The notes under the pieces were generated by a model. The model ran no database searches. It was not told the origin of the DNA and saw nothing but the letters and a program-made list of their open reading frames with translations. This document shows positions 1 through 7,855 of a stretch of 64,000 nt of DNA, piece after piece; position 1 is the first letter of the stretch, and each line of letters starts with the position of its first letter. Position numbers and translations under genes: made by a program. The DNA is from Actinomadura sp. WMMA1423 (lineage in GTDB: Bacteria; Actinomycetota; Actinomycetes; Streptosporangiales; Streptosporangiaceae): NCBI RefSeq assembly GCF_006547145.1, contig NZ_CP041244.1, positions 5,642,001 through 5,706,000 on the forward strand, read 5' to 3'.

Positions 1-1086
1 GCCCAGCTGGGGCTGCTCATCTCGGCGGCGCAGCTGCTGCCCATGGCCGGCCTCGTGGTGGCCGGGAGGCTGCTGGACCGCCATGACGAGCGCTGGGTCG
101 TCGGGCTCGGGGCCTGCCTGGTCGGTGCGGCTCTGTGCGCGGGGAGCGCGGTGCCGGGCTACGCGTCCCTGCTCCTGGTCCTGCTGGTCGTCGGCGCCGG
201 GTACAGCACCGTGCAACCCGGCGGGAGCAAGTCGGTGGCGTCCTGGTTCGACGCGTCCCAGCGGGGGTTCGCGATGGGCGTCCGCCAAGCGGGCCTGCCC
301 CTGGGCGGCGCGCTCGCCTCGGCCGTCCTGCCCCTCGTCGCCGGGGCGTTCGGCTGGCGCGCGGCGCTCCTGACCGGCGGACTCGTCGCGCTGCTCGGCG
401 CGGGCGGGTTCATGGGCCTCTACCGCCGGCCGCCCGCCCGGCCGCCGGACCCGGTCGATCCGCGGCCGGGCCTCCGGAAGCGGACGCACCGCGAAACGTC
501 CCTCGTGACGATCGTGCTGTCCGGGACGAGCCTGATCTCCGTCCAGTGCGGGGTGGGCATCCTGACCGTGCTGTACCTCCACGAGAGGACGTCCGTGGAG
601 GCGGGCGCGGCGGCGCTCGTCCTGGTGGCGTCGCAGGGAGCGGGCGTAGCCGGCCGCATCTGCCTGGCGGCCTGGAGCGACCGCAGCGGACGCGGACGCT
701 ACGTCGCCGTCATGGCCTGCATGGTCGCGGTGATCGCCGGAATGTCCGTGCTGATGACGCCGCTCGGCCGTTCGCCCGCGGCGGCGTGCGCCGTCTTCGT
801 CTGGCTCGGCTTCTTCGGGCTCGGCTGGTACGGCCCGTGGGTCGCCTACGTGACCGAATCGGCCCCGCCGGACAGGACGGGATCGGTCCTCGGCCTGGCC
901 ATGGCCGCCAACCAGATCGCCATCGTCCTGGTGCCGCCGGGGCTCGGCCTCCTCAAGGACATGACCGGCGGCTTCTCCTCGGCCTGGGGCATCCTGACCG
1001 CGATGACGGCCGCGGCCTTGATCGTCACGGCGCGGGGGCCGGGAAGGACGCCTGCCGGTCGCCCGGCTCGGGAACCGAACCGCTGA
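1..1086 (+). CDS. MFS transporter, 5' end outside the window
   Basis: The frame is open from the first base, so the N-terminus lies upstream; an in-frame ATG at 43 is inside the membrane region and is unlikely to be the true start. The visible ~361 residues hold about ten hydrophobic helices. A basic/proline-rich cytoplasmic loop (RRPPARPPDP, then RKRTHRE) splits them into two halves, and an MFS-type signature (AAWSDRSGRGRY) follows helix 2 of the second half. This is the normal layout of the C-terminal ~11 helices of a major facilitator carrier of ~400 aa that moves small solutes across the cytoplasmic membrane. The substrate cannot be read from the sequence. The next gene starts 190 bp downstream behind its own promoter, so this is probably the end of a separate unit. 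Confidence 0.85.
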   Translation, partial: AQLGLLISAAQLLPMAGLVVAGRLLDRHDERWVVGLGACLVGAALCAGSAVPGYASLLLVLLVVGAGYSTVQPGGSKSVASWFDASQRGFAMGVRQAGLPLGGALASAVLPLVAGAFGWRAALLTGGLVALLGAGGFMGLYRRPPARPPDPVDPRPGLRKRTHRETSLVTIVLSGTSLISVQCGVGILTVLYLHERTSVEAGAAALVLVASQGAGVAGRICLAAWSDRSGRGRYVAVMACMVAVIAGMSVLMTPLGRSPAAACAVFVWLGFFGLGWYGPWVAYVTESAPPDRTGSVLGLAMAANQIAIVLVPPGLGLLKDMTGGFSSAWGILTAMTAAALIVTARGPGRTPAGRPAREPNR

Positions 1087-1194
1087 CCCGGGGCGGCGTC
1101 GCCGTCCCGGCGAGGGCGCACACCGGTCCGTGGTCCGCGGTTCGACCAGGCGGAACGTTCTCGTCGGAGTCTCCGGGAAAAAATGCTGGGGGCG

Positions 1195-1222
1195 TGTCGA
1201 TTACGGCCGTCCTCCGTTCGAC
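1195..1222 (+). promoter_or_regulatory. Predicted ECF42-type promoter of the YciI-sigma operon
   Basis: TGTCGA (1195-1200) and TTCGAC (1217-1222) are separated by 16 bp, about 55 bp before the YciI start, with an A-tract (1179-1184) just upstream. As I recall the literature, ECF42 sigma factors use a TGTCGA -35 and a CGA/TC-type -10, which implies autoregulation of this operon. A near copy lies before the second YciI gene (56866-56892). Confidence 0.65.
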
Positions 1223-1276
1223 CTAGGGATGAGAGGGTCCCGAGGGAGGGGTCCGGAGGAACAGGGAGACACGGAA

Positions 1277-1693
1277 ATGAAGTACATGCTGATCATGCGG
1301 GCGACCGACGAGGCGTACGCGGGCATGGCGGAGACGGACCACGCCGAGATGATCGAGACCGTGGGCCGGTTCAACCAGGAGCTGATCCAGGCCGGCGTGC
1401 TGCTCGCCGCGGAGGGGCTCGACGACCCGTCCGAGAGCGTGGTGGTCGACCACTCCACCGAGCCGCCCGCGGTCACCGACGGCCCCTACGGCGAGACGAA
1501 GGAGCTGTTCGGCGGGTTCTACATCCTCGACGTGGCCTCGAAGGAGGAGGCCGTCGAGTGGGCCAAGCGCGCACCGGCCGGGGCCGGCTTCAAGACCGAG
1601 ATCCGCCGGGTCCCCACCATCGACGAGTTCCCGCAGGACAACGAGTGGATCAAGAAGGAGCGGGCGTGGCGCGAGGCGACGGGCCAGCTGTGA
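1277..1693 (+). CDS. YciI family protein (DGPF domain), ECF42 partner
   Basis: A 138-aa cytoplasmic protein of the YCII/DGPF family. It has the family signature DGPYGETKE near residue 75, followed by GGFYILDVASKEEAVEWA. The ATG at 1277 is preceded by GGAGGAACAGGGAGA, which serves as ribosome binding site; longer in-frame versions would run through the promoter. Its TGA overlaps the GTG of the sigma factor gene in GTGA, so the two are translationally coupled. DGPF proteins are the conserved genomic partner of ECF42 sigma factors; their biochemical activity is not settled, and no anti-sigma role has been shown. A paralogue with the same signature lies at 56942-57313. Confidence 0.9.
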   Translation: MKYMLIMRATDEAYAGMAETDHAEMIETVGRFNQELIQAGVLLAAEGLDDPSESVVVDHSTEPPAVTDGPYGETKELFGGFYILDVASKEEAVEWAKRAPAGAGFKTEIRRVPTIDEFPQDNEWIKKERAWREATGQL

Positions 1694-2967
1694 CGGGCGA
1701 CCCCACCGGCCGCGAGGCCGTCGCCGCGGTCTGGCGGGTCGAGTCCGCGCGGATCGTCGGCGGCCTCGCCCGCTACACCGGCGACTTCGCCCTGGCCGAG
1801 GACCTCGCCCAGGAGGCGCTGGCCGAGGCGCTCGTGACGTGGCCGCGCGACGGCGTCCCCCGCAACCCCTCGGGGTGGCTGCTCACCGTCGGCAGGCGGC
1901 GCGCGATCGACGCGTTCCGCCGCCGCTCCGCCCTCGACGAGAAGTACGCCGCCCTCGCCCACGAGCTGGGGGAGGGCGGCGTCGCCGCGGGAAGCCCTCC
2001 CGAGGAGGCCGACGACGTGCTTTGGGACCCCGACCGGATCGACGACGACGTGCTCGCGCTCATGTTCGTCTCCTGCCACCCCGTCCTGGCGCGGGAGGCG
2101 CGGATCGCGCTGACGCTGCGGGTGGTCGGCGGCCTGACCAGCGACGAGATCGCACGGGCGTTCCTCGTCCCGACCGCCACCGTGCAGGCCCGGATCACCC
2201 GCGCGAAGAAGACCCTCGGTGCGGCCCGGGTGCCGTTCGAGGCGCCGACGGCCGAGGACCGGGCGAGGCGCCTCCCCTCCGTCCTCAACGTCGTCTACCT
2301 GATCTTCACCGAGGGCTCCACGGCCAGCTCCGGCGGGGAGCTGATCAGGTTCGACGTGGCGGGCGAGGCGCGGCGGCTGGCCCGGGTCCTGGCCCGGCTG
2401 ATGCCGGACGAGCCGGAGGTCCACGGCCTGCTGGCCCTGCTGGAGCTGACCGCGGCGCGCTTCCCCGCCCGCACCGCACCGGACGGCGAGCCGGTACTCC
2501 TGGAGCACCAGGACCGCACCCGATGGGACGGCGCCGCGATCGAGCGAGGACGCGCCGCCCTCACCCGCGCGGAGCAGGCGGGCCGCGGCCTCGGCCCCTA
2601 CGGTCTCCAGGCGGCGATCGCCGAATGCCACGCCCTGGCCCCCTCGGTGGCCGAGACCAACTGGGACCGCATCGTCCTGCTCTACGAGGCCCTGAGCCGC
2701 CTGGCGCCCTCCCCGGTGGTCGATCTCAACAGGGCGGTGGCGGTCTCCATGGCCGGCGGCCCGGCCGCCGCCCTTCCCATCGTGGACGGCCTCGCGGCCT
2801 CGGGCGCCCTCGCGAACTCCCATCTCCTTCCGAGCGTCCGAGGCGAACTCCTGACCCGCCTGGGCCGTCCCGAAGAAGCCCGCACCGAACTGGAACGCGC
2901 GATCAAGCTCGCCGCCAACGAGCGGGAACGCGCGCTCCTCCACCAGAAGCTCACCGCCCTCCCCTAG
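1690..2967 (+). CDS. ECF42-group RNA polymerase sigma factor with long C-terminal extension
   Basis: A 425-aa sigma factor. Region 2 lies near residues 10-80 (DFALAEDLAQEALAEAL, then NPSGWLLTVGRRRAIDAFRR). Region 4 lies near 135-180 (LRVVGGLTSDEIARAFLVPTATVQARITRAKKTL). About 230 residues follow, a helical tetratricopeptide-like extension with the motif YLIFTEG and a DLNRAVAV segment. This length and the DGPF neighbour define group ECF42, in which the extension replaces a classical anti-sigma factor and is needed for activity. The GTG start at 1690 overlaps the YciI stop; a longer frame upstream is only a shadow of the YciI gene. The likely targets are the promoters at 1195 and 56866. Confidence 0.92.
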   Translation: MTGDPTGREAVAAVWRVESARIVGGLARYTGDFALAEDLAQEALAEALVTWPRDGVPRNPSGWLLTVGRRRAIDAFRRRSALDEKYAALAHELGEGGVAAGSPPEEADDVLWDPDRIDDDVLALMFVSCHPVLAREARIALTLRVVGGLTSDEIARAFLVPTATVQARITRAKKTLGAARVPFEAPTAEDRARRLPSVLNVVYLIFTEGSTASSGGELIRFDVAGEARRLARVLARLMPDEPEVHGLLALLELTAARFPARTAPDGEPVLLEHQDRTRWDGAAIERGRAALTRAEQAGRGLGPYGLQAAIAECHALAPSVAETNWDRIVLLYEALSRLAPSPVVDLNRAVAVSMAGGPAAALPIVDGLAASGALANSHLLPSVRGELLTRLGRPEEARTELERAIKLAANERERALLHQKLTALP

Positions 2968-3160
2968 AGGCGGGCGCGGCCGGACGGTCGGCCGAGGCGA
3001 ACTTGGTGAGGTTGTTGAGCTTCTGATCGCGCGGCCGGTGCGCGGCCGCTGGTGACCCTGGGACGGAGCCCGCGCCACGTTCTCGACATCTCCCGCGGCT
3101 ACTGCCGGGCCACGACGGCGCCGACCTGGCCGGCCGGGCGACCGACCGCTGAGTGAGGCG

Positions 3161-3190
3161 CGGCCCCGGCGGCCGCCCGCGCCGGGGCCG
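3161..3190. terminator. Hairpin between convergent genes
   Basis: Perfect 10-bp inverted repeat CGGCCCCGGC / GCCGGGGCCG around a 10-base loop, without a T-tract. It lies between the sigma factor gene (ends 2967) and the Sel1 protein gene (ends 3220, opposite strand), so it can serve both. The ~190 bp before it (2968-3160) hold no gene I can support. Confidence 0.6.
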
Positions 3191-3219
3191 TGACTCCCAG
3201 TCGGAGCGTTGAGGCCCGG

Positions 3220-3984
3220 TCAGAACAGGCCGGGCATGTAGGGGGCGCCGTTCTCGCGAATCCCGCTGGCCAGGGCCTTAGCCCTTGCCGCGCCGCGCGG
3301 ATGCCCGGCTCGACCGGCCTTGCGGAAGTACTCCTCCGCTCCTTCCATGTCGTTCTTGTGCTCGCAGCGGACGCCTAGGTTGAACAGGGAGTCCGGGTCG
3401 CCTGCGGCGGCCCCCCTCTCCCACCACGCGTCGGCCTCCTCGCGCCGGCCCTGGGAGTAGAGGTGGTTGGCGAGGGCGCTGAGCGCTCGGCCGTCGCCCT
3501 CCCCGGCGGCGCGCCGGAGCCATTCCTCCGACTCCTCCGCCCGGCCCATCTCGCCGAGCGCCAGACCGAGGTTGGTGATCGAGTCGGCGTGCCCGGCGTC
3601 GGCCGCGATGCGGAACTGCTCGGCGGCCGCCTCCACGTCACGGCGTCCGATGAGCAGGAGCCCGAGATTGTGCCGGGCGCCGACCTCCCCGGCCTCGGCC
3701 GCCTTGCGGTACCAGCCTTCGGCCTCCTCGTCCCGTCCCTGCTCCGAGCAGAGGATGCCGAGGTTGAGCTGCGCGACCCTCTCGCCCGCTTCGGCCGCCG
3801 CGCGCCACCACCGCTCGGCCTCGGCCTCGTCCCGGCCCACGACCAGCACGCCGAGCTTGAGCATGGCGCCGGTGTGCCCCGCCTCGGCGGCGGCCCTGAA
3901 CCGCGGTTCGGCCTCGCGCGTCCGGCCCTGCTTCTGGAGCGAGTTCGCCTCCTGGAACTCGGCCTCTCCGGCATCTTTCTCCAT
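3220..3984 (-). CDS. Sel1/TPR repeat protein
   Basis: A 254-aa soluble protein made almost wholly of about six Sel1-like repeats of ~36 residues. Each carries the pattern A-x2-A-G-x3-A-x2-N-L-G, for example AAEAGERVAQLNLGIL, AAEAGEVGARHNLGLL and AADAGHADSITNLGLA. Such repeats form helical solenoids that bind other proteins; no enzyme domain or signal peptide is present. The ATG at 3984 follows a GGAAGGGG ribosome site. A longer frame reaching 4428 runs into the neighbouring deacylase gene and has no start signal. It is 95 bp from the deacylase gene and may be read with it. Partner unknown. Confidence 0.85.
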   Translation of the reverse strand: MEKDAGEAEFQEANSLQKQGRTREAEPRFRAAAEAGHTGAMLKLGVLVVGRDEAEAERWWRAAAEAGERVAQLNLGILCSEQGRDEEAEGWYRKAAEAGEVGARHNLGLLLIGRRDVEAAAEQFRIAADAGHADSITNLGLALGEMGRAEESEEWLRRAAGEGDGRALSALANHLYSQGRREEADAWWERGAAAGDPDSLFNLGVRCEHKNDMEGAEEYFRKAGRAGHPRGAARAKALASGIRENGAPYMPGLF

Positions 3985-4079
3985 GGGAGCCCCTTCCGTG
4001 ATCACCGTGATCGGACCGGCCCGGAGCCGGAACGGTTCCCGCCGTCCGCGCCCGGCGAGTGATCGGTCGGACGGGCGGG

Positions 4080-4604
4080 TCAGGGCGCGAGGGTGATAGG
4101 GGCGATCCGGGGGGAGGCGAGGCGCCGGTAGTCGGCGGTGGCCAGGGCGATCGAACGGTCCAGCCGGGCGGCGTTGAAGTAGAGCTCCGGACTCTCCAGC
4201 AGCGCCGGGTCGGCGATGACCTCCAGGTCGGGGTGGTAGCTGAAGGGCAGCACGGTGCCGCTGACGCTGCCGGCAAGCCGCTCGGCCTTCTCCCGTCCCG
4301 CGAAGGCGACGTAGGTGCCCTCCAGCAGAGCCTTCAGCGCCTGAAGATCCAGGCGGGCGTCGCCGGGCACCACCGCCAGCACGTACCGGGTCCGCTTCTT
4401 GCCGAGCTTGACCATGACGATCAGGCACTTGGCGGCATGGGCGACGTCGTGCCCGCGAAGCTCGCTGACCACCTCGGTCCGCCCTTCGGGCGCGTGGTCG
4501 ATCAGCCGGTACCGCGCCCCGGCGGCGTCCAGGTCCCGGACGAGGCGTTCGTGAAGATCGAGGTCCTGGGACGCCGTGACGGTCCCGTCGAGCTCACCAC
4601 TCAC
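4080..4604 (-). CDS. YbaK/EbsC-type aminoacyl-tRNA deacylase
   Basis: A 174-aa protein whose residues ~30-170 match the YbaK/ProRS-associated editing domain: YRLIDHAPEGRTEVVSELRGHDVAHAAKCLIV, a conserved lysine in AAKCLIV, then LPFSYHPDLEVIADPALL. Family members hydrolyse mischarged tRNAs (Cys-tRNAPro, Ala-tRNAPro and similar) in trans. The substrate of this subgroup, which lacks the typical GSVSPFG loop and has AGSVSGTVLPFSY instead, is uncertain. Its start overlaps the end of the ArsR gene by 11 bp, so the two form one transcript under the ArsR promoter. Confidence 0.82.
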   Translation of the reverse strand: MSGELDGTVTASQDLDLHERLVRDLDAAGARYRLIDHAPEGRTEVVSELRGHDVAHAAKCLIVMVKLGKKRTRYVLAVVPGDARLDLQALKALLEGTYVAFAGREKAERLAGSVSGTVLPFSYHPDLEVIADPALLESPELYFNAARLDRSIALATADYRRLASPRIAPITLAP

Positions 4605-4896
4605 CGCTCAGCAACTCCTTGGCCCGCGCGATCCGGTCCTCGTCGCGCTGGTAGAACACCCACTGCTTGATCTTCTTGCCGCGCACCAGCCCGGCCCGCG
4701 ACAGCACCCGCAGATGCTCGCCGCACGTCGGCTGGCTCACGCCCAGCTTCTGGGCGATGAACAGCGAGCAGACCCCGTCGCGGACCAGGTCGCCGTCGCG
4801 CTGCGGCGCGAAGTGCCGCTCGGGGTCACGCAGCCACTCCAGGATCAGCAGGCGCCTGTCGTTGGCCAGCGCCTTGATCAGCTCCACGTCCAGCAC
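4594..4896 (-). CDS. ArsR-family winged-helix regulator
   Basis: A 100-aa single-domain regulator. The helix-turn-helix is IAQKLGVSQPTCGEHLRVLSRAGLVRGKK (residues ~47-76), with a wing at QWVFYQRDED. The segment ALANDRRLLILEWLRD is the typical first helix. The only cysteines (C43, C58) do not form the classical CxC metal site, so the effector is unknown. The start is GTG, 6 bases after a -10 hexamer CATAAT, so the mRNA is probably leaderless. It is transcribed with the deacylase gene (11-bp overlap) and divergently from the ADP-ribosylglycohydrolase gene, either of which it may control. Confidence 0.88.
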   Translation of the reverse strand: MLDVELIKALANDRRLLILEWLRDPERHFAPQRDGDLVRDGVCSLFIAQKLGVSQPTCGEHLRVLSRAGLVRGKKIKQWVFYQRDEDRIARAKELLSGEW

Positions 4897-4902
4897 CCAA
4901 GC

Positions 4903-4931
4903 ATTATGGCGATTAGCTAATTAACTGTCCA
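4903..4931 (-). promoter_or_regulatory. Leaderless ArsR promoter with palindromic operator
   Basis: Read on the minus strand: -35 TGGACA (4931-4926), a 17-bp spacer, -10 CATAAT (4908-4903), then the GTG six bases later. The spacer contains the perfect palindrome ATTAGCTAAT (4912-4921), AT-rich in a region of over 70% GC and placed where an ArsR repressor would block RNA polymerase. Confidence 0.65.
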
Positions 4932-5017
4932 GCGTTCCGCGTTGAAGATCGTGATCCCGGCATAGGCTGCCGCGAAGCGGCATCCGCCGCGCTTCCACGA
5001 CATTCGGGACCCTCGCC

Positions 5018-5929
5018 ATGAACCACGACCAACGCGGCCCGGCGCCGGCTCCCGAACGCGCGGCCGCGTCCATGCACGTCTCCCTGGCGGGCTTGTCGGT
5101 CGGTGACGCGTTCGGTGACCAGTTCTTCCTGCGTGCCAACCGGCACCTCACCGCCGCGGACCTTCCGTCGCCGCCGTGGGAGTGGAGCGACGACACCGAG
5201 ATGGCCTGCTCGGTCGTCGCCTGCCTGCGCCGTCACGGACGCATCGACCAGGACGCTCTCGCCGCCTCCTTCGCCACGCGCATGGACACCGGCCGCCGAT
5301 ACGGCGCCGGGGCCCTGGAACTCCTCGAACGCATCCGGGACGGCCACCCGTGGCGGGCCGCCACGGCCGAGTCCTTCGGCGGCAACGGCTCCTACGGCAA
5401 CGGCGCCGCCATGCGCGTCGCTCCTCTGGGCGCGTTCTGCATGGGCGACCCGGCACGCGCCGCCGCGGAGGCCGCCCTCCAAGCCGAGATCACCCACGCC
5501 CACGTCGAAGGAGTCGCAGGCGCCATGGCCGTCGCCGTCGCCGCGTCCCTCGCCGCCAACGGGACCGCCGGGAACCTGATCGAGGCGGCACTCGACCACG
5601 TCCCCGGAACCTACGTCAGGCGCGGCCTCGAACGCGCCCGCGGCCTCAAGAGGGCAACGCCCGAACAAGCGGCGCAAGCCCTCGGCAACGGATCACGCAT
5701 CACCGCCCAGGACACCGTCCCGTTCGCGCTCTGGGCGGCCACCCGTCACCTGGACGACTATCCGGCGGGCGTCCGGGCCTGCGTCACGGCAGGCGGCGAC
5801 ATGGACACCACCGCCGCGATCGTCGGCGGCATCATCGCCGCCGGCACCGGGATCGACGGCATCCCACCGGCCTGGCTCGAATCCCGCGAACCCCTCCCCG
5901 GCTGGCTGGAGAACAGCCCGAGGCCGTGA
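5018..5929 (+). CDS. ADP-ribosylglycohydrolase (DraG) family protein
   Basis: A 303-aa cytoplasmic protein of the ADP-ribosyl-glycohydrolase fold. The N-terminal metal motif WSDDTEMA (residues ~57-64) and the C-terminal motif GGDMDTTAAIVGG (residues ~264-276) match the paired Asp/Thr ligands of the two-magnesium site. SFGGNGSYGNGAAMRVAPLG is the substrate-loop region. Family enzymes remove ADP-ribose from proteins or small molecules. The usual GGDTDT is GGDMDT here; the replaced Thr is not the last metal ligand, so activity is plausible. The ATG at 5018 is used, though a second Met follows. The gene stands alone, divergent from ArsR. Confidence 0.88.
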   Translation: MNHDQRGPAPAPERAAASMHVSLAGLSVGDAFGDQFFLRANRHLTAADLPSPPWEWSDDTEMACSVVACLRRHGRIDQDALAASFATRMDTGRRYGAGALELLERIRDGHPWRAATAESFGGNGSYGNGAAMRVAPLGAFCMGDPARAAAEAALQAEITHAHVEGVAGAMAVAVAASLAANGTAGNLIEAALDHVPGTYVRRGLERARGLKRATPEQAAQALGNGSRITAQDTVPFALWAATRHLDDYPAGVRACVTAGGDMDTTAAIVGGIIAAGTGIDGIPPAWLESREPLPGWLENSPRP

Positions 5930-5961
5930 CCCGCGGTTCCGGCAGGGCGCGAGGTCCGCGG

Positions 5962-6915
5962 TCAGAACGTGGCGATCGGGTTGACGGGGCTGCCGGACGT
6001 ACCGGCGAAGCGGACCGGCGCGACCGCGAGGTGGAAGTCCCACTGGCCGAGCTCGGCGGCCGTCGCCGCGCACGCCTCCAGGTCGCAGTTGTCGAGCAGC
6101 CACAGCCCCATCGCGACGAGGCTCACGGCGTGGACCGGCATCAACACGTCTTCGTACCCCGACGGCTGGACGTCCTGAGGGGTGTCGGCTCCGATCAGCG
6201 CGACCTCCCGTTCGTGCAACCACGGCAGGCAGGACGCGTGCCAGCCGGCCTGTGTGAAACCGCCGGCCTCACCGGACTCGTGCCGGACGCGGCCGTAGCC
6301 GGTCCGCAGGAGCACCGCGTCACCGGGTCGCACCCGCACGCCCTGGCGGCGCTCGGCCTCCTCGAGATCCTCGGGGAACACGCCCTGCCCCGGTTCCAGC
6401 CACGGCACGTCGCGGACCCTCGCGATGTCCAGCAGGACGCCGCGCGTGATGATCCCGTTCGCCGCCGCCGTGACGGCCGCCCATGCCGATCCCGTCGCGG
6501 CGTCCACCAGGGAGTGCGGCCGCCCGTTGTACATCGCGCCGTCCCAGAAAATGTGGCACGGCGAGTCGACGTGGGTGAGGGTGTTGCCGTGGAACGTGAT
6601 GCCGAGTCGATCGGACGAGAAGCCCCAGCGCCGATCGTTGTGGAAGGCGCCCGGCATGTTCTCGGCACCCGGCATGTCGGCGGCGCACGGGCACGCCGTC
6701 GTCGACCGCTCCATGTCCCCCGGTACGGCGACCTCCCATGCGCACGACACGCTCCTGCCGTGGCGCACGGCCCGCGCCGCCGCGAGGCGGACGTGGTCCG
6801 TGATGTGGTTCAGCGTGCCGAGCTCGTCGTCGTCGCCCCACCGCCCCCAGTTCGACAGCGTGTCGAAGTACCCGAGCACGTCGTCCTGGGTGGGCACCGG
6901 TCGCCCTGCCGTCAT
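5962..6915 (-). CDS. Cyclase family (kynurenine formamidase-like) hydrolase
   Basis: A 317-aa member of the metal-dependent cyclase/formamidase superfamily. The zinc-binding signature HGNTLTHVDSPCH matches H-x-G-T-H-x-D-x-P-x-H with Asn-Thr-Leu in place of Gly-Thr. GTLNHITDHVR and AVLLRTGYG are typical of the actinobacterial and proteobacterial 'cyclase family' group near 320 aa. Members hydrolyse N-formylkynurenine or cyclic amides; the substrate here is unknown. The ATG at 6915 has AGGAG 11 bases upstream and is preferred over a GTG at 6939 that lacks a ribosome site. The stop is 33 bp from the convergent ADP-ribosylglycohydrolase gene. Confidence 0.85.
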   Translation of the reverse strand: MTAGRPVPTQDDVLGYFDTLSNWGRWGDDDELGTLNHITDHVRLAAARAVRHGRSVSCAWEVAVPGDMERSTTACPCAADMPGAENMPGAFHNDRRWGFSSDRLGITFHGNTLTHVDSPCHIFWDGAMYNGRPHSLVDAATGSAWAAVTAAANGIITRGVLLDIARVRDVPWLEPGQGVFPEDLEEAERRQGVRVRPGDAVLLRTGYGRVRHESGEAGGFTQAGWHASCLPWLHEREVALIGADTPQDVQPSGYEDVLMPVHAVSLVAMGLWLLDNCDLEACAATAAELGQWDFHLAVAPVRFAGTSGSPVNPIATF

Positions 6916-7143
6916 CCCGGCATCGACTCCTAACGTCACGCGGTTCGAGGCGCCAAGGCCCGCTGGACCGGCATGACACTAGATCAACGGGCCGGCGGTC
7001 GCCAGGCGCTCCGCCGTCCGGAAACTGCGGGGGCTCACGACCTCATCGGGGCGGTGAAGCGGCGGCTACTGGCCGTTTCGCGGCTGCCGCCCCTGGATTC
7101 CAGGCGCGAGATCGCGGCGTGGCCGGATTACGCTCGGACGATC

Positions 7144-7539
7144 ATGACCGATCTGCTCGGAATCAACCATGTGACACTGTCCACGACCGGACTCGACCAG
7201 CTCGTGGCGTACTACACGGAGTTGCTCGGGGCGACGCTCGCGTTCGAGCGCGCCGCGACCGCCGCCGATCCCCGGATCGCAGTCCTCGATGTCGGCGGGG
7301 CCGACCATCTGATGATCGTAGAAACGGCCGCCCTCCCCGCCCTCGATCTCGATCCCCTGAACCGGGCGGGCTGGGGCCTGCGCGTGGGTACTTACGCCCA
7401 GCTGCGCCGGCTTCGCGAACGGATTCTGGAAGCCGGGCACCCTGTCGGACAGGTCGAGACGCTGCCTACGCAATGGACGATGACGGCTCGCGATCCCGAT
7501 GGACGCGCTGTCGACATCCGGGCCCATCGCCCTCGGTGA
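7144..7539 (+). CDS. VOC/glyoxalase-fold protein
   Basis: A 131-aa single vicinal-oxygen-chelate domain. It begins INHVTLSTTGLDQLVAYYTELLGATLAFE, giving the first metal-ligand position (His9), and ends with TARDPDGRAVDIRA, the usual C-terminal strand. Fosfomycin-resistance and glyoxalase I enzymes share this fold, but nothing here fixes the reaction. The expected terminal metal Glu is Asp in AVDIRA, so metal binding is uncertain. The ATG at 7144 fits the domain start; the 170 bases of open frame upstream do not resemble the family. It is separated from the divergent cyclase gene by ~230 bp. Confidence 0.8.
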   Translation: MTDLLGINHVTLSTTGLDQLVAYYTELLGATLAFERAATAADPRIAVLDVGGADHLMIVETAALPALDLDPLNRAGWGLRVGTYAQLRRLRERILEAGHPVGQVETLPTQWTMTARDPDGRAVDIRAHRPR

Positions 7540-7650
7540 CGTTCCCGTCGGCGCCTCGCGAGAACCTTCACGTGCTGGCATTGTGTCCGGGCTTGGAGGC
7601 CAGCAGCTCCCGGTAGCCCGCGACGACCGGATCCGCGCGTCCCGGAGTGG

Positions 7651-7785
7651 GTGGTCAGCCGGGACCGGGCGAAGCGCGCGTTGCTGGCGATCGAGACGGC
7701 GTGCTGGCCCACCTACAGCCAGTGGCTCGCGGGAGGCGTCATCGTCCTCTGGGCCGTCGTCGGGACGGCCGAGCACTGCCACTGA
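7651..7785 (+). CDS. Possible 44-aa membrane peptide or gene remnant
   Basis: The 316-bp gap 7540-7855 contains one stretch that looks coded. From a GTG at 7651 the frame reads a basic start (SRDRAKR), then ALLAIETACWPTYSQWLAGGVIVLWAVVG, a plausible single membrane helix, and stops at 7785. No ribosome site is clear. The frame is open backward to the stop of the VOC gene, with poor Arg/Pro-rich sequence. It may be a small membrane protein or the tail of a decayed gene. Nothing else is seen in the gap. Confidence 0.2.
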   Translation: MVSRDRAKRALLAIETACWPTYSQWLAGGVIVLWAVVGTAEHCH

Positions 7786-7855
7786 ACGCGGTGGAGAACG
7801 CCTCTCGCTCATGCCCGGCGAGGGGCGTTCGGGCTGGCTCGACCGGGACGGGAGG

